A stretch of DNA of 64,000 nucleotides from Sorghum bicolor. Taxonomy: Eukaryota; Streptophyta; Magnoliopsida; Poales; Poaceae. The position numbers were made by a program, and so were the translations under genes. Where the stretch lies: assembly GCF_000003195.3 (NCBI RefSeq), contig NC_012873.2:13105894-13169893 (forward strand). Direction: 5' to 3'. Positions 46,001 to 58,531 of this stretch are shown here, piece by piece. The notes beneath the pieces were generated by a model that was not told the DNA's origin, searched no databases, and was given only the letters and a program-made list of their open reading frames with translations. Positions within the stretch are counted from its first letter, which is position 1; each line of letters begins with the position of its first letter.

Positions 46001-46432
46001 TTAGAGAAGTAAAAAAACGTAATAACTAATACCATTTACTTACATTAGAAAGCATTGATATATATACATGGACCAGTAGTTACCTTGGTTGATCTGATTT
46101 GTCAAGTCTTTAAATGGTGTGCGACAACTCTGATTTTCATTGGGTTCCATGTACCTAAGAATAACTAAACATAAAAGATTAATCAAGCTTTTAAAACAAG
46201 GTTGATTATATATAGTTTTCATGCTTTAACTTTATCTGTATTTTAATCATAGAGTTTTTTTTTGCTTTTAATCCCCACTCAGACGGTGAGATCTCATTCA
46301 CTCTCACAGATCATTGGCAACTTAGAGTAGCAAATCGTTGCTGACTTCAAGTGGAGATTAGCATAAGAATTTCCACTGATAGAGAGGGTGAGTTAGGTAT
46401 AGGAAATAATTAGGTTTAAAGTAGGCTCCGCA
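46001..46432. other. non-coding stretch, nothing recognised
   Basis: AT-rich sequence between the Helitron N-terminal exons and the microsatellite. No open frame or terminal repeat could be supported. Confidence 0.3.
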
Positions 46433-46519
46433 TATCTGTATCTATATCTATATCTATATCTATATCTATATCTATATCTATGTACCTACCTCTATATCTA
46501 TATCTATACCTATACCTCT
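46433..46519 (+). repeat. TATATC microsatellite
   Basis: Repeated ATCTAT hexamers, perfect for about eight copies and then degenerate with TATACC and TACC variants. Confidence 0.9.
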
Positions 46520-46626
46520 AGAGAAAAAAAATACGACTTAGGCTCGTGGTTAAGCCCATCCGACTCCGACAAGACTATAAATCCTGACGCATATGATCTC
46601 TCAGTCAGTCACTAAGCGCGATTGAT

Positions 46627-47075
46627 TTGCCGATCAAGCTGGTCAAGAGCCCAACCAAATAGAAACAATACTGGCTTCATTCGGCCGCGACGGCGACGGC
46701 GAGGTCTCGGCGGCGTCTAAGCTGTGGGGGCTCTGCCTCTGCATGCGGACACGTCGAACGAGGACATGGGTGCACTCAGCGGCGAACACTGGCGGCGACG
46801 GCGGGCCGCTGGACGAGGAGGATGAGCTGGCGGGGGAGCAGGCGGAAGCCGCCGGAGAGGAGGACGACGACGAGCGCACGTGGCTGCGGGAGACGTTCGG
46901 GATGTACGAGATGGAGGGCACCGGGTGCATCACGCCGCTGAGCCTGAAGCTGGTGCTGGCTAGGCTCGGCGCGCGCCGGAACATCGCCGAGTGCCAGGCC
47001 ATCATCTGCCGTTTCGACATGGATAGCGACGGCGTGGTCAGCTTCAACGAGTTCAGGACCATGATGACGGTCTAG
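46627..47075 (+). CDS. EF-hand calmodulin-like protein fragment, probably captured
   Basis: The frame is open from just after a TGA at 46624 to the TAG at 47073. The first in-frame ATG is 46743, inside the conserved region, so the 5' end is missing. Residues FGRDGDGEVSAAS form a first EF-hand-like loop that lacks the leading Asp. LRETFGMYEMEGTGCITPLSL is a degenerate second one. FDMDSDGVVSFNEF is a complete 12-residue loop (D, D, D, G, S, E). It resembles plant CML calcium sensors. It lies in Helitron-derived sequence and has no intron or promoter evidence, so a transduplicated gene fragment is the likeliest reading. Confidence 0.6.
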
Positions 47076-47195
47076 CTCATTACTCGTGATGACGGGCCAG
47101 CGTTGCCACAAGCACGATGGGCCAATGGGGCCAGGATGGGCTGCTTGGTCCAGAAGCTGTCTAGGAGGCCGTGATCCAAACATGTCATTTATTTA

Positions 47196-47330
47196 GGCCC
47201 TGTTTGGTTTTTAGCTAAGTTCCAAACACATTGACTAAAAAAACTAAAATAGTTTAGTTCCCTTAGTCACCCAAGAATAGGTAAAATAATTTTAGTTAGC
47301 TAAAATTTAGCAAGGGAACCAAACAGACCC
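47196..47330. mobile_element. 135 bp MITE with GGCCCTGTTTGGTT ends
   Basis: The left end GGCCCTGTTTGGTT and right end AACCAAACAGACCC are imperfect inverted repeats, with further pairing inside (TTAGCTAA and TTAGCTAAA). No clear target duplication was found. Confidence 0.65.
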
Positions 47331-47476
47331 AGTATTTTTGTTTGTCAACGCAAACCTGTCAACGCGAACCTGGTGATCATCAAGTTGCGATACGAATTCA
47401 GCATGGGCAAAAACTCAAACATCATCATCGGCAGGCACCCTCTTAATGCAGTATTAATTACAAAAAATGTTTTTGT

Positions 47477-48059
47477 TAGAATTATATCATTACCATGGTC
47501 CCATCCCATTAAGGTTTCAAAGTTTTATTTTTCTCCCGTTGCAACGCACGGGCATGCATGAACTAAATCTTGATCAGTTTGTTGTCTAATCCAGTCTAAA
47601 TAAATTTATTTTTAGAATCATCGATGATGACTGCCATGTAAAAAATCAAGAAAGGTCTCTCATTATAATCATCGCACAAACTAATTCTTGAGACGTCGTC
47701 AAATAACTCCTTGCAGACTATAGTTAAACATTATATGAGTCCTAAAAAAAGTCAGCTCAATTGATTTAGACACGTTGGCAAAATAGTCTAATTTTTTTTG
47801 TGTCTTCAAACATGACATCAAAAGAAACATTCAAGGTTATATTTTAATTTGATATAATTTTAATAAGACATTATTATTTTAATGACAACACTAAGTTATA
47901 TTATAGATATCATAGTCATCGTAAAAATAAATTACAAATTTTATGTTTTATATAAAGGATAATTTATAAATAGAATTATATCATTACCATGGTCCCATCC
48001 CATTAAGGTTTCAAAGTTTTATTTTTCTCCCGTTGCAACGCACGGACATGTTTTGCTAG
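47477..48059 (+). mobile_element. two Helitron 3' ends in direct repeat
   Basis: An identical 75 bp block ending TTGCAACGCACGG occurs at 47477-47551 and 47971-48045. The second is followed by ACATGTTTTGCTAG, a complete Helitron 3' end finishing at 48059. The first is followed by a CTAA-type end (about 47562) that is less certain. Confidence 0.7.
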
Positions 48060-49568
48060 TCTATACCTATCTATAAAGAGCCAAAATTTCAGTCTGCCCT
48101 CTAAATTTTTCTGCCAAATCTGTCTGCTCCGTGATTTTATGAATCGGCAATCAGGATGCGAGGGACCAAGGACCAAACCGAGATTGAATCAAAATCAAAT
48201 CCACAGAGCAATGCAAGATTTTTTCGATCCAAATTGGCAAGCAAGGAACGGACGAAACCAAAACTGAATTAAATCCACCGCTTCGATCCAGATCCAAATC
48301 TAAATCCAAATTTGATACTACTCCAAGAAATACAAATAGCTTATCAAATCAAAACAATATAAACCTATGGTTTCTTCTACGGACCTCCACAACAATCACC
48401 AAAAATCAAGATTGAAGAAGAAATCAAACAAAGAATTGAATAGAAAAATACAAAGAAATAATGGACGAAGACATCACGTCTCAAAGCCGCCCGAGGAGCG
48501 CCAAGCCCTCCTGCCACCCCCGTGACTGCGTTCACCGGCCAGAGCGCCGTCACACTCACCTCCCACAGCGCGCGTGGCCAGGTGCGCCGCTATGCGTGCT
48601 ACTGCCTCTTGCGGCCAGGTCAAGCTTGGTCCTCCCACCGATAGGGGACAGGAGCAGGTACCTCGCCAGCATCCTCCTCAGGTTGGCGTCGACGCGGTCG
48701 GCAACCCCGCAGTTACTAGCTCCTTCCGGAAGCGGCGGTCGCCGATGGTGAGGACAACCCGGCAGGGCAGGGCTTTGCCAGGACTCTCGGTGGTGGTGGA
48801 AGAGTTGCGAATATGCGAATATGCTGCACGCGGGGAGGATGCAATTGCGTCCAGGTCAGCGATCCATATGATGGATCAAGGATCCGATGGTGTGTGGCCA
48901 TGAGGAGCAGCGGGGCCTAGCTGTCATGGATGCCAAGAAAACACAAAGGAAAGAGAGGGAGCAATAGGCGTGCAGATTTCAGGGAACAACAAGATTGGCG
49001 GTGCAGCTTCGGATCCTGTGGTCGTGCGTGTGGCAGCAAGGGGTGTGGCCGCTGGCCGCGTGACACGAGTCGGCAGTTTTCAGGAAATAGGGTGTGGCGT
49101 TGGCTGTTTTGCCATTCGGACACGGTCGCACGGAGAGCTTCAGTGCTACTCTGGTGGTAAATTCATCTCAATTCTTAAAGAATATTTATTTATATCTTCC
49201 TATAAACAACTAGAAGATTAAATATTATTATATAGTTTATGTTTTTTGATGTTGATATCTTTTAAATATCTTTTTATTTTTTTAAAAAAATAATCTATTT
49301 TTATTAGTTTACATCTATTCATAGCTAATATATCAAAAGGCCAATTTTCCTCAAATTTTCGTTTCTTAGTCCTCCTCGTGAGCTAAAATCTCTTGATGAG
49401 TTTCAAGCTGATACGATTAGTTTGCTACCACAAGTTTCATGTGAATACTACTTTTTCTCCAACTCAAAATAAATTTCAATAGATTATTCAAAAAAAAAGT
49501 TAAAGTATATTTCGTATAACTATATAACATTATACAATTCCGTTGCAACGCACGGGCATATTTGCTAG
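48060..49568 (+). mobile_element. small non-autonomous Helitron B, 1,509 bp
   Basis: It starts TCTATACCTATC directly after the CTAG of the previous end. It finishes with CCGTTGCAACGCACGGGC-ATATTTG-CTAG at 49568. The interior (48460-49160) is GC-rich with no recognised product, probably captured gene pieces. There is no Rep or helicase. Confidence 0.65.
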
Positions 49569-51065
49569 TAATACTAAAGAGGCAAAATTTCAGCCTAATT
49601 TTTGGTCTGAAATTTTTTTGGTCTGGCCTTCCTATCTACCAGGTTGCGGTACTCGAGTTTGCCTCGGAGCCGCCAGCGTAGCCAACTAAAAAAGAAAAAT
49701 CCTAGCCAAGCACGCAATGCAACCCCACCTCGGCCGCTCCGGACCATATAACCCGCTCCACCGCGACACACGTTCATCTCATCTTGCGTTTGCTTTCTCC
49801 ATCTCTCTCCCCCGTCCGGCGTCCGGCCCCCTCACGAATCTCCCATAGCAACACCGACCCGGCGGCCATAGCCAGGCGGTTCTCAGATCCCACGACGCGC
49901 TCAACAACAGGATGCATCTCGACGCGTACACCCCGTCCTCGGCGAAGCTGCGCTGGGTGCCGAAGCCCCAAGCCTGCGGCCGCGGCCAGCTCCCGCTCCC
50001 GCACCGGTCTGCGGCGGCCGTTCACCAGCGCACCCTCTGCTCCGCTGGCCGGATCGGGCCACAGGCGCCCGCCGTGGTGCCGAAAAAGAAGATGGTGTCA
50101 ACCCCCGCCGAATCAAATGCGGCCGTGTACGCGGGCTCGACGATGTTTTCTGCCGTGGCGCCCAAGCCGAGCTCACTCCCCATGCCAGCCTTCTTCCTCT
50201 GGCGCGCGGAGTCCGAGGCCACCCAAGGTCTCCTCCGCATCGGCGAGCTCGCCTAACATGGCTGACAGTCCCTCAACCAGACTCTGTCTACTCCTCCATT
50301 CACCCTTCAGCTTCGTCTGACAACACCATGAACGTCGACACTAGGCCAATTTAACTCTTGTTGATGCGGGTGGTGGAGGTGCTGTTACTATATATTATAT
50401 TGTCATCCATGATGACATCATCCTCAGCCGTGACGATCAGGTCGATGCGGGGAGACATCCTGTGCGCTAGGCGAAAGAGCTACCTCAAGTGTGGAGTCGT
50501 CGTCGACTACGATGCTGGCCTGCATGCACACATGCAAGATGTTTCGTGAGTGAGTCAGTCACGGCAGACGACACCCAAACGTACATACATAATTTTTTTT
50601 TCCCGTGTTTGTTTCCATAATGAGGATCAACACTTTAGCTTACTTTTTTCGTTGTGAAACAGCTAAGATAAGCAGGAAGCGACGAGAAAAGAATGAACAC
50701 AAAACGAAAGAAAAGATACTTTCATTATTAAACTACTAGGAGGAGAATCTGTCTTACCTAAGGTTTTCAAAAATGTTGTGGTTATATATAATGTATAACT
50801 TACATTTATTATGGGTTTAAAAATGTTATAACAATATTCATCCTATTTATGTTTCATACGTTTTCTATCAAAATATTGTAATAATATATAACAATGTTTG
50901 TGGATTTAAAATATTATACTAATGTATAACAATGTTTGTACGAGTTAAAGCAAAACACAGTTGATTTGAAGACGAATTGAAACACATTTCACTTCAGTCA
51001 AAAGTTATAAATGACAATTCAATAAATTATATGTTCCCGTAGCAACGTACGGGCATTTTTCCTAG
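49569..51065 (+). mobile_element. small non-autonomous Helitron C, 1,497 bp
   Basis: It starts TAATACTAAAGAGGCAAAAT, a decayed 5' end, directly after the CTAG of element B. It ends CCCGTAGCAACGTACGGGC-ATTTTTC-CTAG at 51065. It carries the open fragment at 49912-50256. Confidence 0.62.
49912..50256 (+). CDS. captured gene fragment, possibly PNRC-like
   Basis: An open frame of 114 residues reads MHLDAYTPSSAKLRWVPKPQ... and ends ...YAGSTMFS...KPSSLPMPAFFL...EATQGLLRIGELA. The YAGS, SSLP-P-F and terminal ATxxLLR-like order is reminiscent of plant proline-rich PNRC-type proteins. The match is by eye and the product may be wrong. It lies in a small Helitron, so it is probably a transduplicated exon. 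Confidence 0.35.
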   Translation: MHLDAYTPSSAKLRWVPKPQACGRGQLPLPHRSAAAVHQRTLCSAGRIGPQAPAVVPKKKMVSTPAESNAAVYAGSTMFSAVAPKPSSLPMPAFFLWRAESEATQGLLRIGELA

Positions 51066-51974
51066 TAATACTAAAGAGGCAAAATTTCTGCTAGTATTTT
51101 TGTCTGAAATTTTTTTGGTATGGCCTCTCTATCTGTTGTACATCGGACTCGAACTCCACCAGAGAAAACAAAAAGCCACGTTCGAGACGAGACCCTGCGC
51201 AAGAGGACTCGAGCACTTGCTGCAGCAGGTCCTACTGTGCCACCTCAGCCCCTCGGCGGTGGCGGCGGCCAGCGGCGCCCCGCCCGCCATCTCCATGAGA
51301 ATCCCGTCCCATACTCTTTCTGTCTCCTTTGCTCCGGCCAAAACAGGTGTGCGGGTCTCGATCCGGCCGCCTCAGATCTGTTATTGACCGACGAGGGTGT
51401 TGTGTGTCTGTGCGTGTGCGTGGCAGACAAGCGCGTGCGCGGCGGGCAATAGCCCGGCGTACCACCGGACGCGGGCCTTCGCCGACGACGTCGTCATCGT
51501 TGCGTAAGTGAAATTTGGCTCCCTCCAAAAATCCTTTTCTGTTAAAAGCTTTTGATTGCGACTGGATTGGTTCCTATGAGAATCAGCGACAGGACTGTGT
51601 AGAATTATGGTCGAGCGCGCCCATGGCTGCAACTGCAATGAAGCATTGCCGCAAATTTTGGACTCAGCCTGTCAGTACAGACTGAAGAGGCCGGTGATAA
51701 GGTTCTACTTAGATTATACTGCAACTTTGAAAAACTCAATTTAACTGTGACCTTTTTGTTACTTAATTATATTTCAGAAGAGCTTTAGGCTAATTGTGAG
51801 AAATCTACTTTTGAATTTATGCGTCCAAAAGAATTTCTGGTTAGATATGTCCTTTTATTAGCCAAGGATTTTTGGAATATGTAGGTTTCTGGTCGTGAGT
51901 GGTGATGACACGTCAATTTGGCTGCTCATAGTAGTTAGTGACCTCAAGCTATGACATCCCCGTCCTGTTGGTAC
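51066..51974 (+). mobile_element. 5' part of Helitron D, split by the CACTA insertion
   Basis: It starts TAATACTAAAGAGGCAAAAT directly after the CTAG of element C. GC-rich exon-like and intron-like pieces follow (51160-51510). No product is recognised. Its 3' end was not found before the outer Helitron end, so it may be truncated. Confidence 0.5.
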
Positions 51975-51997
51975 CACTACTGCAGAGAGGATCTTTG

Positions 51998-52515
51998 CCG
52001 AGGGCTTTCGGCCTTCGGCAAAGGCTATAAGAACCTCGGCAAAGGCTTTGCCGAGGGCTGCCCTCGGCAAAGAGCCCTCAGGAAATTTTCCGTCGGCAAA
52101 GGGATCTTTGCCGAGGGCCATTTCTTGGACACTCGGCAAAAATTTTGCCGAGGGCTGACGCCGGCCTTCGGCAAACAAAAGTTGCCGTTAGGCCACAGAC
52201 TGTAACTGACGGCGTCTTTGCCGAGGGCCCAACGTCGGACCCTCGGCAAAGAATTTTTTATATTTTTATTTGGGTAATTTTTTTGCCGAGGGTTCCCATG
52301 CAGGCTCTCGGCAAAGAATTTTTAAATTTTTATTTGGGTAATTTCTTTGCCAAGGGCTACCAAGCAGGCCCTCAGCAAAGTATCTTTTTTTATTTTTTCT
52401 AGAGAATTCTTTGCCGAGGGCCTTGACCATAGCCCTCGGCAAAGACCTGTTTTCTATTTTTTCTGAGAAATTCTTTGCCGAGGGCTATGGTCAAGGCCCT
52501 CGGCAAAGACCAGAG
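51998..52515. repeat. left subterminal repeats of the CACTA element
   Basis: About a dozen copies of CTTTGCCGAGGGC and its complement are arranged mostly as inverted pairs around 10-15 bp spacers. They produce chance open frames that are not genes. Confidence 0.88.
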
Positions 52516-52915
52516 AAATTTTAAATTTTTTTTATTTGTTTATTTGCATCCAGACAATAGACAGATACATATATATACCATCACACACACAGAGTCCACA
52601 ACGAGCACATACATCTCACCATCACATATATATATATCACGAACATCATGTATGTACATCCAGTAGTCCACAAGTTCACCAAATCGAACCAAAGTTCCAA
52701 ATCGCCGACACGTACGCACCGTAGGGCTGCGAGAACTCACCATCCTCCCCAACCGTCCTGCCTCTGCGTCGAGGGTGGTGTGTCGAAGGCTCCAGGATCC
52801 GGTGACGTACGAGGCGGGTTATTGGATCCCGCTGTTGACTGAGGCTGCACAAACAGTTAGATGTTTATGTGAGATTGCAGTAATTATTTCTGCACTACAG
52901 TTACAAAGAAGAAGT

Positions 52916-54878
52916 TCACTTTGACACTTGCAGTAGAACTAAACGGCGGTGGAAGCTGAGGCGCTGGAGCTGACATCGTGACGTCCACACCTGTATGCTG
53001 CCCAGAGCGGCCAGGACCCTCATCATCTCAGCCATCCTCTGGTCCTGGGCCTCTCGCGCGAGACGCTCAGCCTCCAGCCGAGCAGTGAGGGCCGTGATCT
53101 GCTCCGTCTTCTGGGCGTTGTCGGCCTGCAAGATTACACTCCAATGTTTCAGTAATGCAAATGTAATTCAGTTGCGAGAATATTAATTTACTATGAGTGA
53201 ACCTAGAATTACCTGGAGCGAAGCTAACATGCTCACTGTCGGAGTCGGCCGTGCACGGATGGGCTGGCTGGAGCTCGTGCTCTGTGCTCTGAGCTGGCTG
53301 AGAGTGGGGGTGGTGTTGGGGTCGATGGCGGCGTTTGCGATCCAGGCTCGGCCGTGCTTCCTACCGCCCTCATGACGGCCTCGGCATCTAGTGGCTCGGT
53401 GCGGACGTCGTACTCTGGCCCGTGCCGCTCCCGTACCGCCGACGTGTACTTCTGGACCTTATCGTACACGTTGGGGTCGGAGTACGCCTCGCGAGGGGCA
53501 GCTGTGTCCCAGGTGCGTTGGCCTGCAGTCCGGTGAGACGCAGCCCAAGCCGTGAACATGGACACCTCCTCGTCCGGGTGCGCAGCCTCCTACGAGAAAA
53601 GCGACAGAGGGTGAGTAATCAAGCATACATTAAACGCGAAACTAAATAGAAGACAAATCACTTACATATGATTTTTTGAAGGCGGGGAGGCTCTTGCTGC
53701 CTTGGTGGTGAGTGGCAGCTGGTCTTTGCACACGCAGTGCCCGCGGAGACTCGTGCCTGTCTAGGTAGTCCTGCGTGAACCAGCTACCCATGATCGCGGC
53801 CCAGGCATCGGCATGCGCCCGACACCACCAGGGAATCACCTACAAGACAATGAGTGTTTGACAGATATGAAGATATAATTTAATATATTAAATTCAAAAA
53901 AGAGACAATCTGAATGTTATTCATCTACCTCCAGGTACTGCTCCTGGGTCATCGTCATCGTCCGCGCCTGAGCCTTCGTGATAGTCATACTACGCGCCGA
54001 CGCGTAGAAGTCTATCACTACCTGGACGCGCGCCTCATGGTGCATGTCGGTGACATACTTCCTACAGGAGGCGTGCGCCACAGACTCAGCCAGGGCCACG
54101 TCTTCGTCCTCCACCCTGAAGTACCTCTGCACAAAAGATAATACATCCAATTATTATTTAAAAAAAATAGCTGTTAATGTAATGGATGAATTATTGTTGT
54201 GCGAAAGGAACTTACCCAAAACTCGGCCAGTATCCTCTTCTGGGGGTTGCCGTACGTGTCGTCCTCCCCTAAAGCGTACCTGTCCCAGGTGGTGGCCGGC
54301 TCGCGGGCCCCCGACGCCAACTCCACGAGGCCGGGGAAGTACTTCCGGCACAGGGTACCCAGGATGGTCGGGGGAGCGCGCACGGGAGTACCCGACACCA
54401 GATCCCAAGACCTGCACCAGTTAGAAAAAAATAGTCAGTTTCTCTCTAAACCCTCAAACCTATCAGATGAGGTAGTTGTGATATCATTTAGATTTACTTA
54501 CTTGGGCGGTACAGGGCGAAGCAGTGCCCGACTCTGAGGTAGTGGGTATGGAGGGAGCTTCGCGGGACCTCGCTGGTAGACACCCGACGCCGCGCCTCCC
54601 TCGTCCTCGGACGCCGCGCCGTGCTCCTCGTCATGGCCCTCGTCCTGGCCCTCGACCTGGTCCTCGTCCTCCTGGTACTCCTCCTCTAGCGTCGGAGCCA
54701 CGGGGTCTGGGGTGGGACTCCGCGGCCTCCTACGCCCCTGGCTGGTACTCGTCGTGGAAGGCCTCCCCCTCCTGCGGCGTCCTGCGGCGGCTGCCCCTGA
54801 CGACTCTACCTCGCCAGTGAGGGAAGGGCGTCTCGCGTAGGCCGAGGGTGTGTCACGTCGTGGCCGCCTGCTCGCCAT
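52916..54878 (-). CDS. TNPA-like second protein of the CACTA element
   Basis: Multi-exon minus-strand gene starting MASRRPRRDTPS at 54878, with an Arg/Ser-rich then Asp/Glu-rich N-terminus. Later exons hold PPTILGTLCRKYFPGL...TWDRYALGED (about 54235-54390) and a segment with SRKYVTD-like spacing (about 53920-54125). WCRAHADAWAAIMGSWF follows (about 53700-53830), then HRTAGQRTWDTAAPREAYSDPNVY (about 53440-53560). A coiled-coil tail of Ala/Glu/Arg heptads ends the gene (52990-53130). This layout fits the plant transposase_24/TNPA family, which binds subterminal repeats. Intron borders such as GTAAGT are visible, and no lesion is certain. Confidence 0.65.
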
Positions 54879-55002
54879 CTTTGATCAAACACCTGCACAC
54901 ACAAAGAATGAAACAAGACTTATTAGTAAGCATATTAGAGACTTGAAAATAAATAAACAAAATAAAAATGTCAATAATTAAAAAAAGACAGTATTACATG
55001 TA

Positions 55003-58000
55003 TTACGAATAGTCCTCGTGGTTGGGATTATAGGTCTCGTCATCACTGTCAATGTTATCCAAATAAGCGACACTATCCGAAGGTCCTACGTCATCGTCTT
55101 CGTCTTCATCACCAGCGACAAGTAATCGCTCAAGCATTTGTATGTCCTTGGCATTTTGCACCACGTCTCCATCATCCTCGTCATCAACCGTTTCGTTGTC
55201 TTCTTCCATTTCGAGGGCCTGAGGTAGGAGTATCTGAAGTGTCCCCGATAGCCCATCTTCTTGATAGAACTCTCCATCATATGTGTTTGTGTTAAAGTTG
55301 TAATCGTCATCGTTTGGGGCTGGGAGTTTCCCGTGTGGAGAAACCTGGTGCACAATAGCCCACCCCTGAAGCTCTTGTTTGGCTTGATTCGCATATCTCG
55401 TGTAATACACCTGCACGGCCTGTTGAGCCACAATGTAGATATCCTTTCCCGGATATACAGAATCTTCTCGCACCTCGACTAGCCCAAGACTAGGGGTGAG
55501 TCTCGTTTTGCGAGGATTAAACCAGTGGCATTTAAACATGACAGGTTTCAGAGGTTTGTCACCATCAAATTCAAGTTGGTAGATGTCCTCAACTCTTCCA
55601 TGGTAGTCGAGGCCATCAGTGCCGGGAGTACAAACTCCACTATTTGTGGTTTTCCGATTGGGCCGGATATTCTCGTATCTTGTTGTGTGGAAGCGATAAC
55701 CGTTCACATCATATCCGGTAAATGACTTCACCCTAACTTGGCAGCCGCTTGCAACCTGTTTCAACTCGACACTCATGGACGAGTCGGTCCGGGCCTTTCG
55801 TTAGAACCAAGAAATGAAATCAGGCCTATCCGCTCCCGGGCCCCGGGATAGAAGGATGTCTTGTTCTTGCGGGGTTGGATCTCTTGGTTCATTCCAAGAT
55901 TCACGAACAAATTCCCCGATAAACGGTTGCACCTCAGTAAGGTTGTTGAACAAGTATAGCATGATACTGCGCCATTCGTTATTTGTCAAAATCTTCACGG
56001 TGGAAGCACTTGCGCTACCGAGTTGTCCATGGAAAAGACTTAGAGTCGATTCATTTTCGTCGACATTGTAACATGGAAGTGGGTTGTGATTGCTCGGCAG
56101 ATTGGGCTTGTAATACTGTGTAGTGAAGTTTGCCACCTCCTCCCTCAGGTATGCCTCTGCAACGGAAGCCTCAATTCTGGCTTTATTTGTACATTTCTTG
56201 CGAAGAGTCTTCAGTACCCTCTCCACTGTAAAACACCAGCGAAACTGCACAGGCCCCCCAAACGTACTTCAGTGGGAAGGTGCACGATCAAATGCTGCAT
56301 CGACAAGAAAAAGCCCGGTGGGAAGATCTTCTCCAGCTTACAGACCAACACAGGTGCCTGTTTTTCTAACTCTATAGCGACGTTTCGAGATACCTCCTTA
56401 GCACACAACAGGCGGAAGAAATAGCTCAACTCAGCCAACACTTTCCAGACATGCTCAGGGACTTACCCACGGACCATTGCAGGGAGAAGCCGCTCAATCC
56501 ATACATGGTAGTCATGACTCTTCATCCCGTTGACTCGCAAAGTGGTTAAGTTCACTCCTCTGCTCAAATTAGCGGCATAGCCATCTGGAAACATCAAGTT
56601 CTTGATCCATTCAAGCACTTCCCTTCTCGCATCTATTTTCAAGACGAAATCCACCTTAGGCTTTTTCCACTTCTTGTTTTGACCACTAGGAGGTTGCATC
56701 TCTTGTTTATTTCTATCGCATAACGTCGACAAGTCCACTCTAGCCTTAACATTGTCCTTCGATTTCTCTGTGTTCATAAGAGTGCCCCAAAGGGCCTCGA
56801 TGATATTCTTTTCAGTGTGCATTACATCAATGTTATGCGGCAAAAGAAGGTCATCAAAATAGGGCAGCCTGGTCAACCCGGACTTATGAGTCCACATATG
56901 TTGCACACCATAACCCACAAAACCACCTCCTTCGGCGGGCACAAGAGCATCAATCTAAGCACGAATCTCAGCACCACTCTTGATGTGGGGTTTAGGGTCT
57001 GTCACTACCACACCTTTTCTAAAGTTCTTCACGTCCCTTCTGAATGGATGGCCAGCAGGAAGAAACTGACGATGCTGGTCAAACGATGAATACTTGCCAC
57101 CCTTTTTCAACCAAATAAACCTCACAGCTTCCATGCATACGGGACACGGAAACTTCCTGTGAACACACCAGGCGCAGAATAACCCGTACACCAGGAAATC
57201 ATGTAGAGAGTAGTGATACCAAACATACAGTTTGAAGCTTGACCTTATAGCTCGGTCGTATGTCCATACCCCTTCCCAAGCTTCAATCAATTCGTCAATC
57301 AGAGGCTCCATGAAGACCCCCATGTTGCTCCCTGGGTGTCCAGGAATTATCAAGGACAGAAAAACATTTTGTCGTTGGAAGGCAATGCCAGGGGGAAGGT
57401 TGAGAGGAATAGTGAACACAGGCCAACATGTGTATGGGGAAGACATCATTCCATAAGGATTGAATCCATCTGTTGCAAAGGCCACACGTACATTTCGAGC
57501 CTCAGCTGCTTTCTCAGGATGTCGATCATTAAAGTATTGCCATGCTTCAGCATCGGATGGATGGACCATCTTGTCCGGATGGTACCGCTTGCCATTCTTA
57601 TGCCAAGTCATCTGTTTCGCAGTTTCCTCGGTCATGAAAAGTCGTTGGATCCTCGCCATGAAAGGAAGGTGACGTAACACTCTAGCGGGATGGTAAGCTG
57701 CACATTCTGGCCATCACCGGATACTGCCTCGAGGTATCTTGAGGCTCCACACTTCGGACAGTACTTTGCATTCTCGTGTTCTTTCCGAAATAGGACGCAA
57801 CCTTTCGGACAACAATGTATCTTATCATATGGCATCTTGAGCGCACGAAGTAGTTTTTCTGACTCGTACAAGTTGGGGGGCAGAATATGATCCTTCGGTA
57901 GCATGGTGGCAAACACAGTCAACATCTTATCGAAGCCTTCTCGACTCAGGTTCAGCTCGGCCTTCAGCCCAATCACACGCCCAATGCCATCCAGCTGAGA

Positions 58001-58447
58001 AATAATTGTATGCTCGTGAAGGGGTTTAGACGCCGACTCCAACATTTTGTAGAAGGCTTCTACGTTTGCCTCCATGTCCTCCTTGTCACGTCCTTCAGCG
58101 AACTGAGCTTGGTGAGTGTCGTCTAGCATGTCGGCTACCCCAGCATTATCATTAAACGGCTCAAGACGTGGTCTCACCACCTCCTCTCTGATACGGTCTT
58201 CACCATGGTAGATCCACCGGTAGTAGCCCGGCGTATAACTATGGTACACCAAATGTTTACCCATGGTCTCCTTGTTCACCCTCCTCTTGTTGTCACAGTG
58301 GCTGCACGGACACCAAACTAGCAAATGCCCTCTAGCTACAACTACGCCAAATGCGTGGTTCAAGAAAGCATCTGTCCTCTTCACCCAATCCATGTCGTAA
58401 TCATTTCGGCTTCTTCGCCCGGTGTACATCCACTGACGGTCCTCCAT
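55003..58447 (-). pseudogene. CACTA TNP2-like transposase (TnpD), near full length but broken
   Basis: It begins MEDRQWMYTGRRS (58447) with the transposase-associated domain (CPCSHCDNKRR). Next come the N-terminal block with CPKCGASRY and the TNP2 core: VAFATDGFNPYGM, GHPGSNMGVFMEPLIDEL, LLPHNIDVMHTEKNI and FPDGYAANLSRGVN. After these come the DUF4218-like part (KIFPPGFF, LHDP-like HLPTE) and DUF4216 (SFTGYDVNGYRFHT). It ends in an acidic tail at 55003. Lesions: a frameshift near 57670, TAG at about 56955 (Gln expected), TAA at about 56463 (Tyr expected), a frameshift near 56245, and TAA at about 55801 (Lys expected). It is a recently dead transposase. Confidence 0.88.
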
Positions 58448-58531
58448 CCTTTGACAAATACGACACCAAGTAACGTAACCACCTAGCCGGTATTCCTACT
58501 GTCTAATAGGTGAGGATAGGTCCTAATCCCA

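Noticed and set aside
51858..52500. Open frames with recurring PSAK, PRAE and FAEG peptides, also at 60540-61050
   Set aside because: They are translations of CACTA subterminal CTTTGCCGAGGGC repeats.
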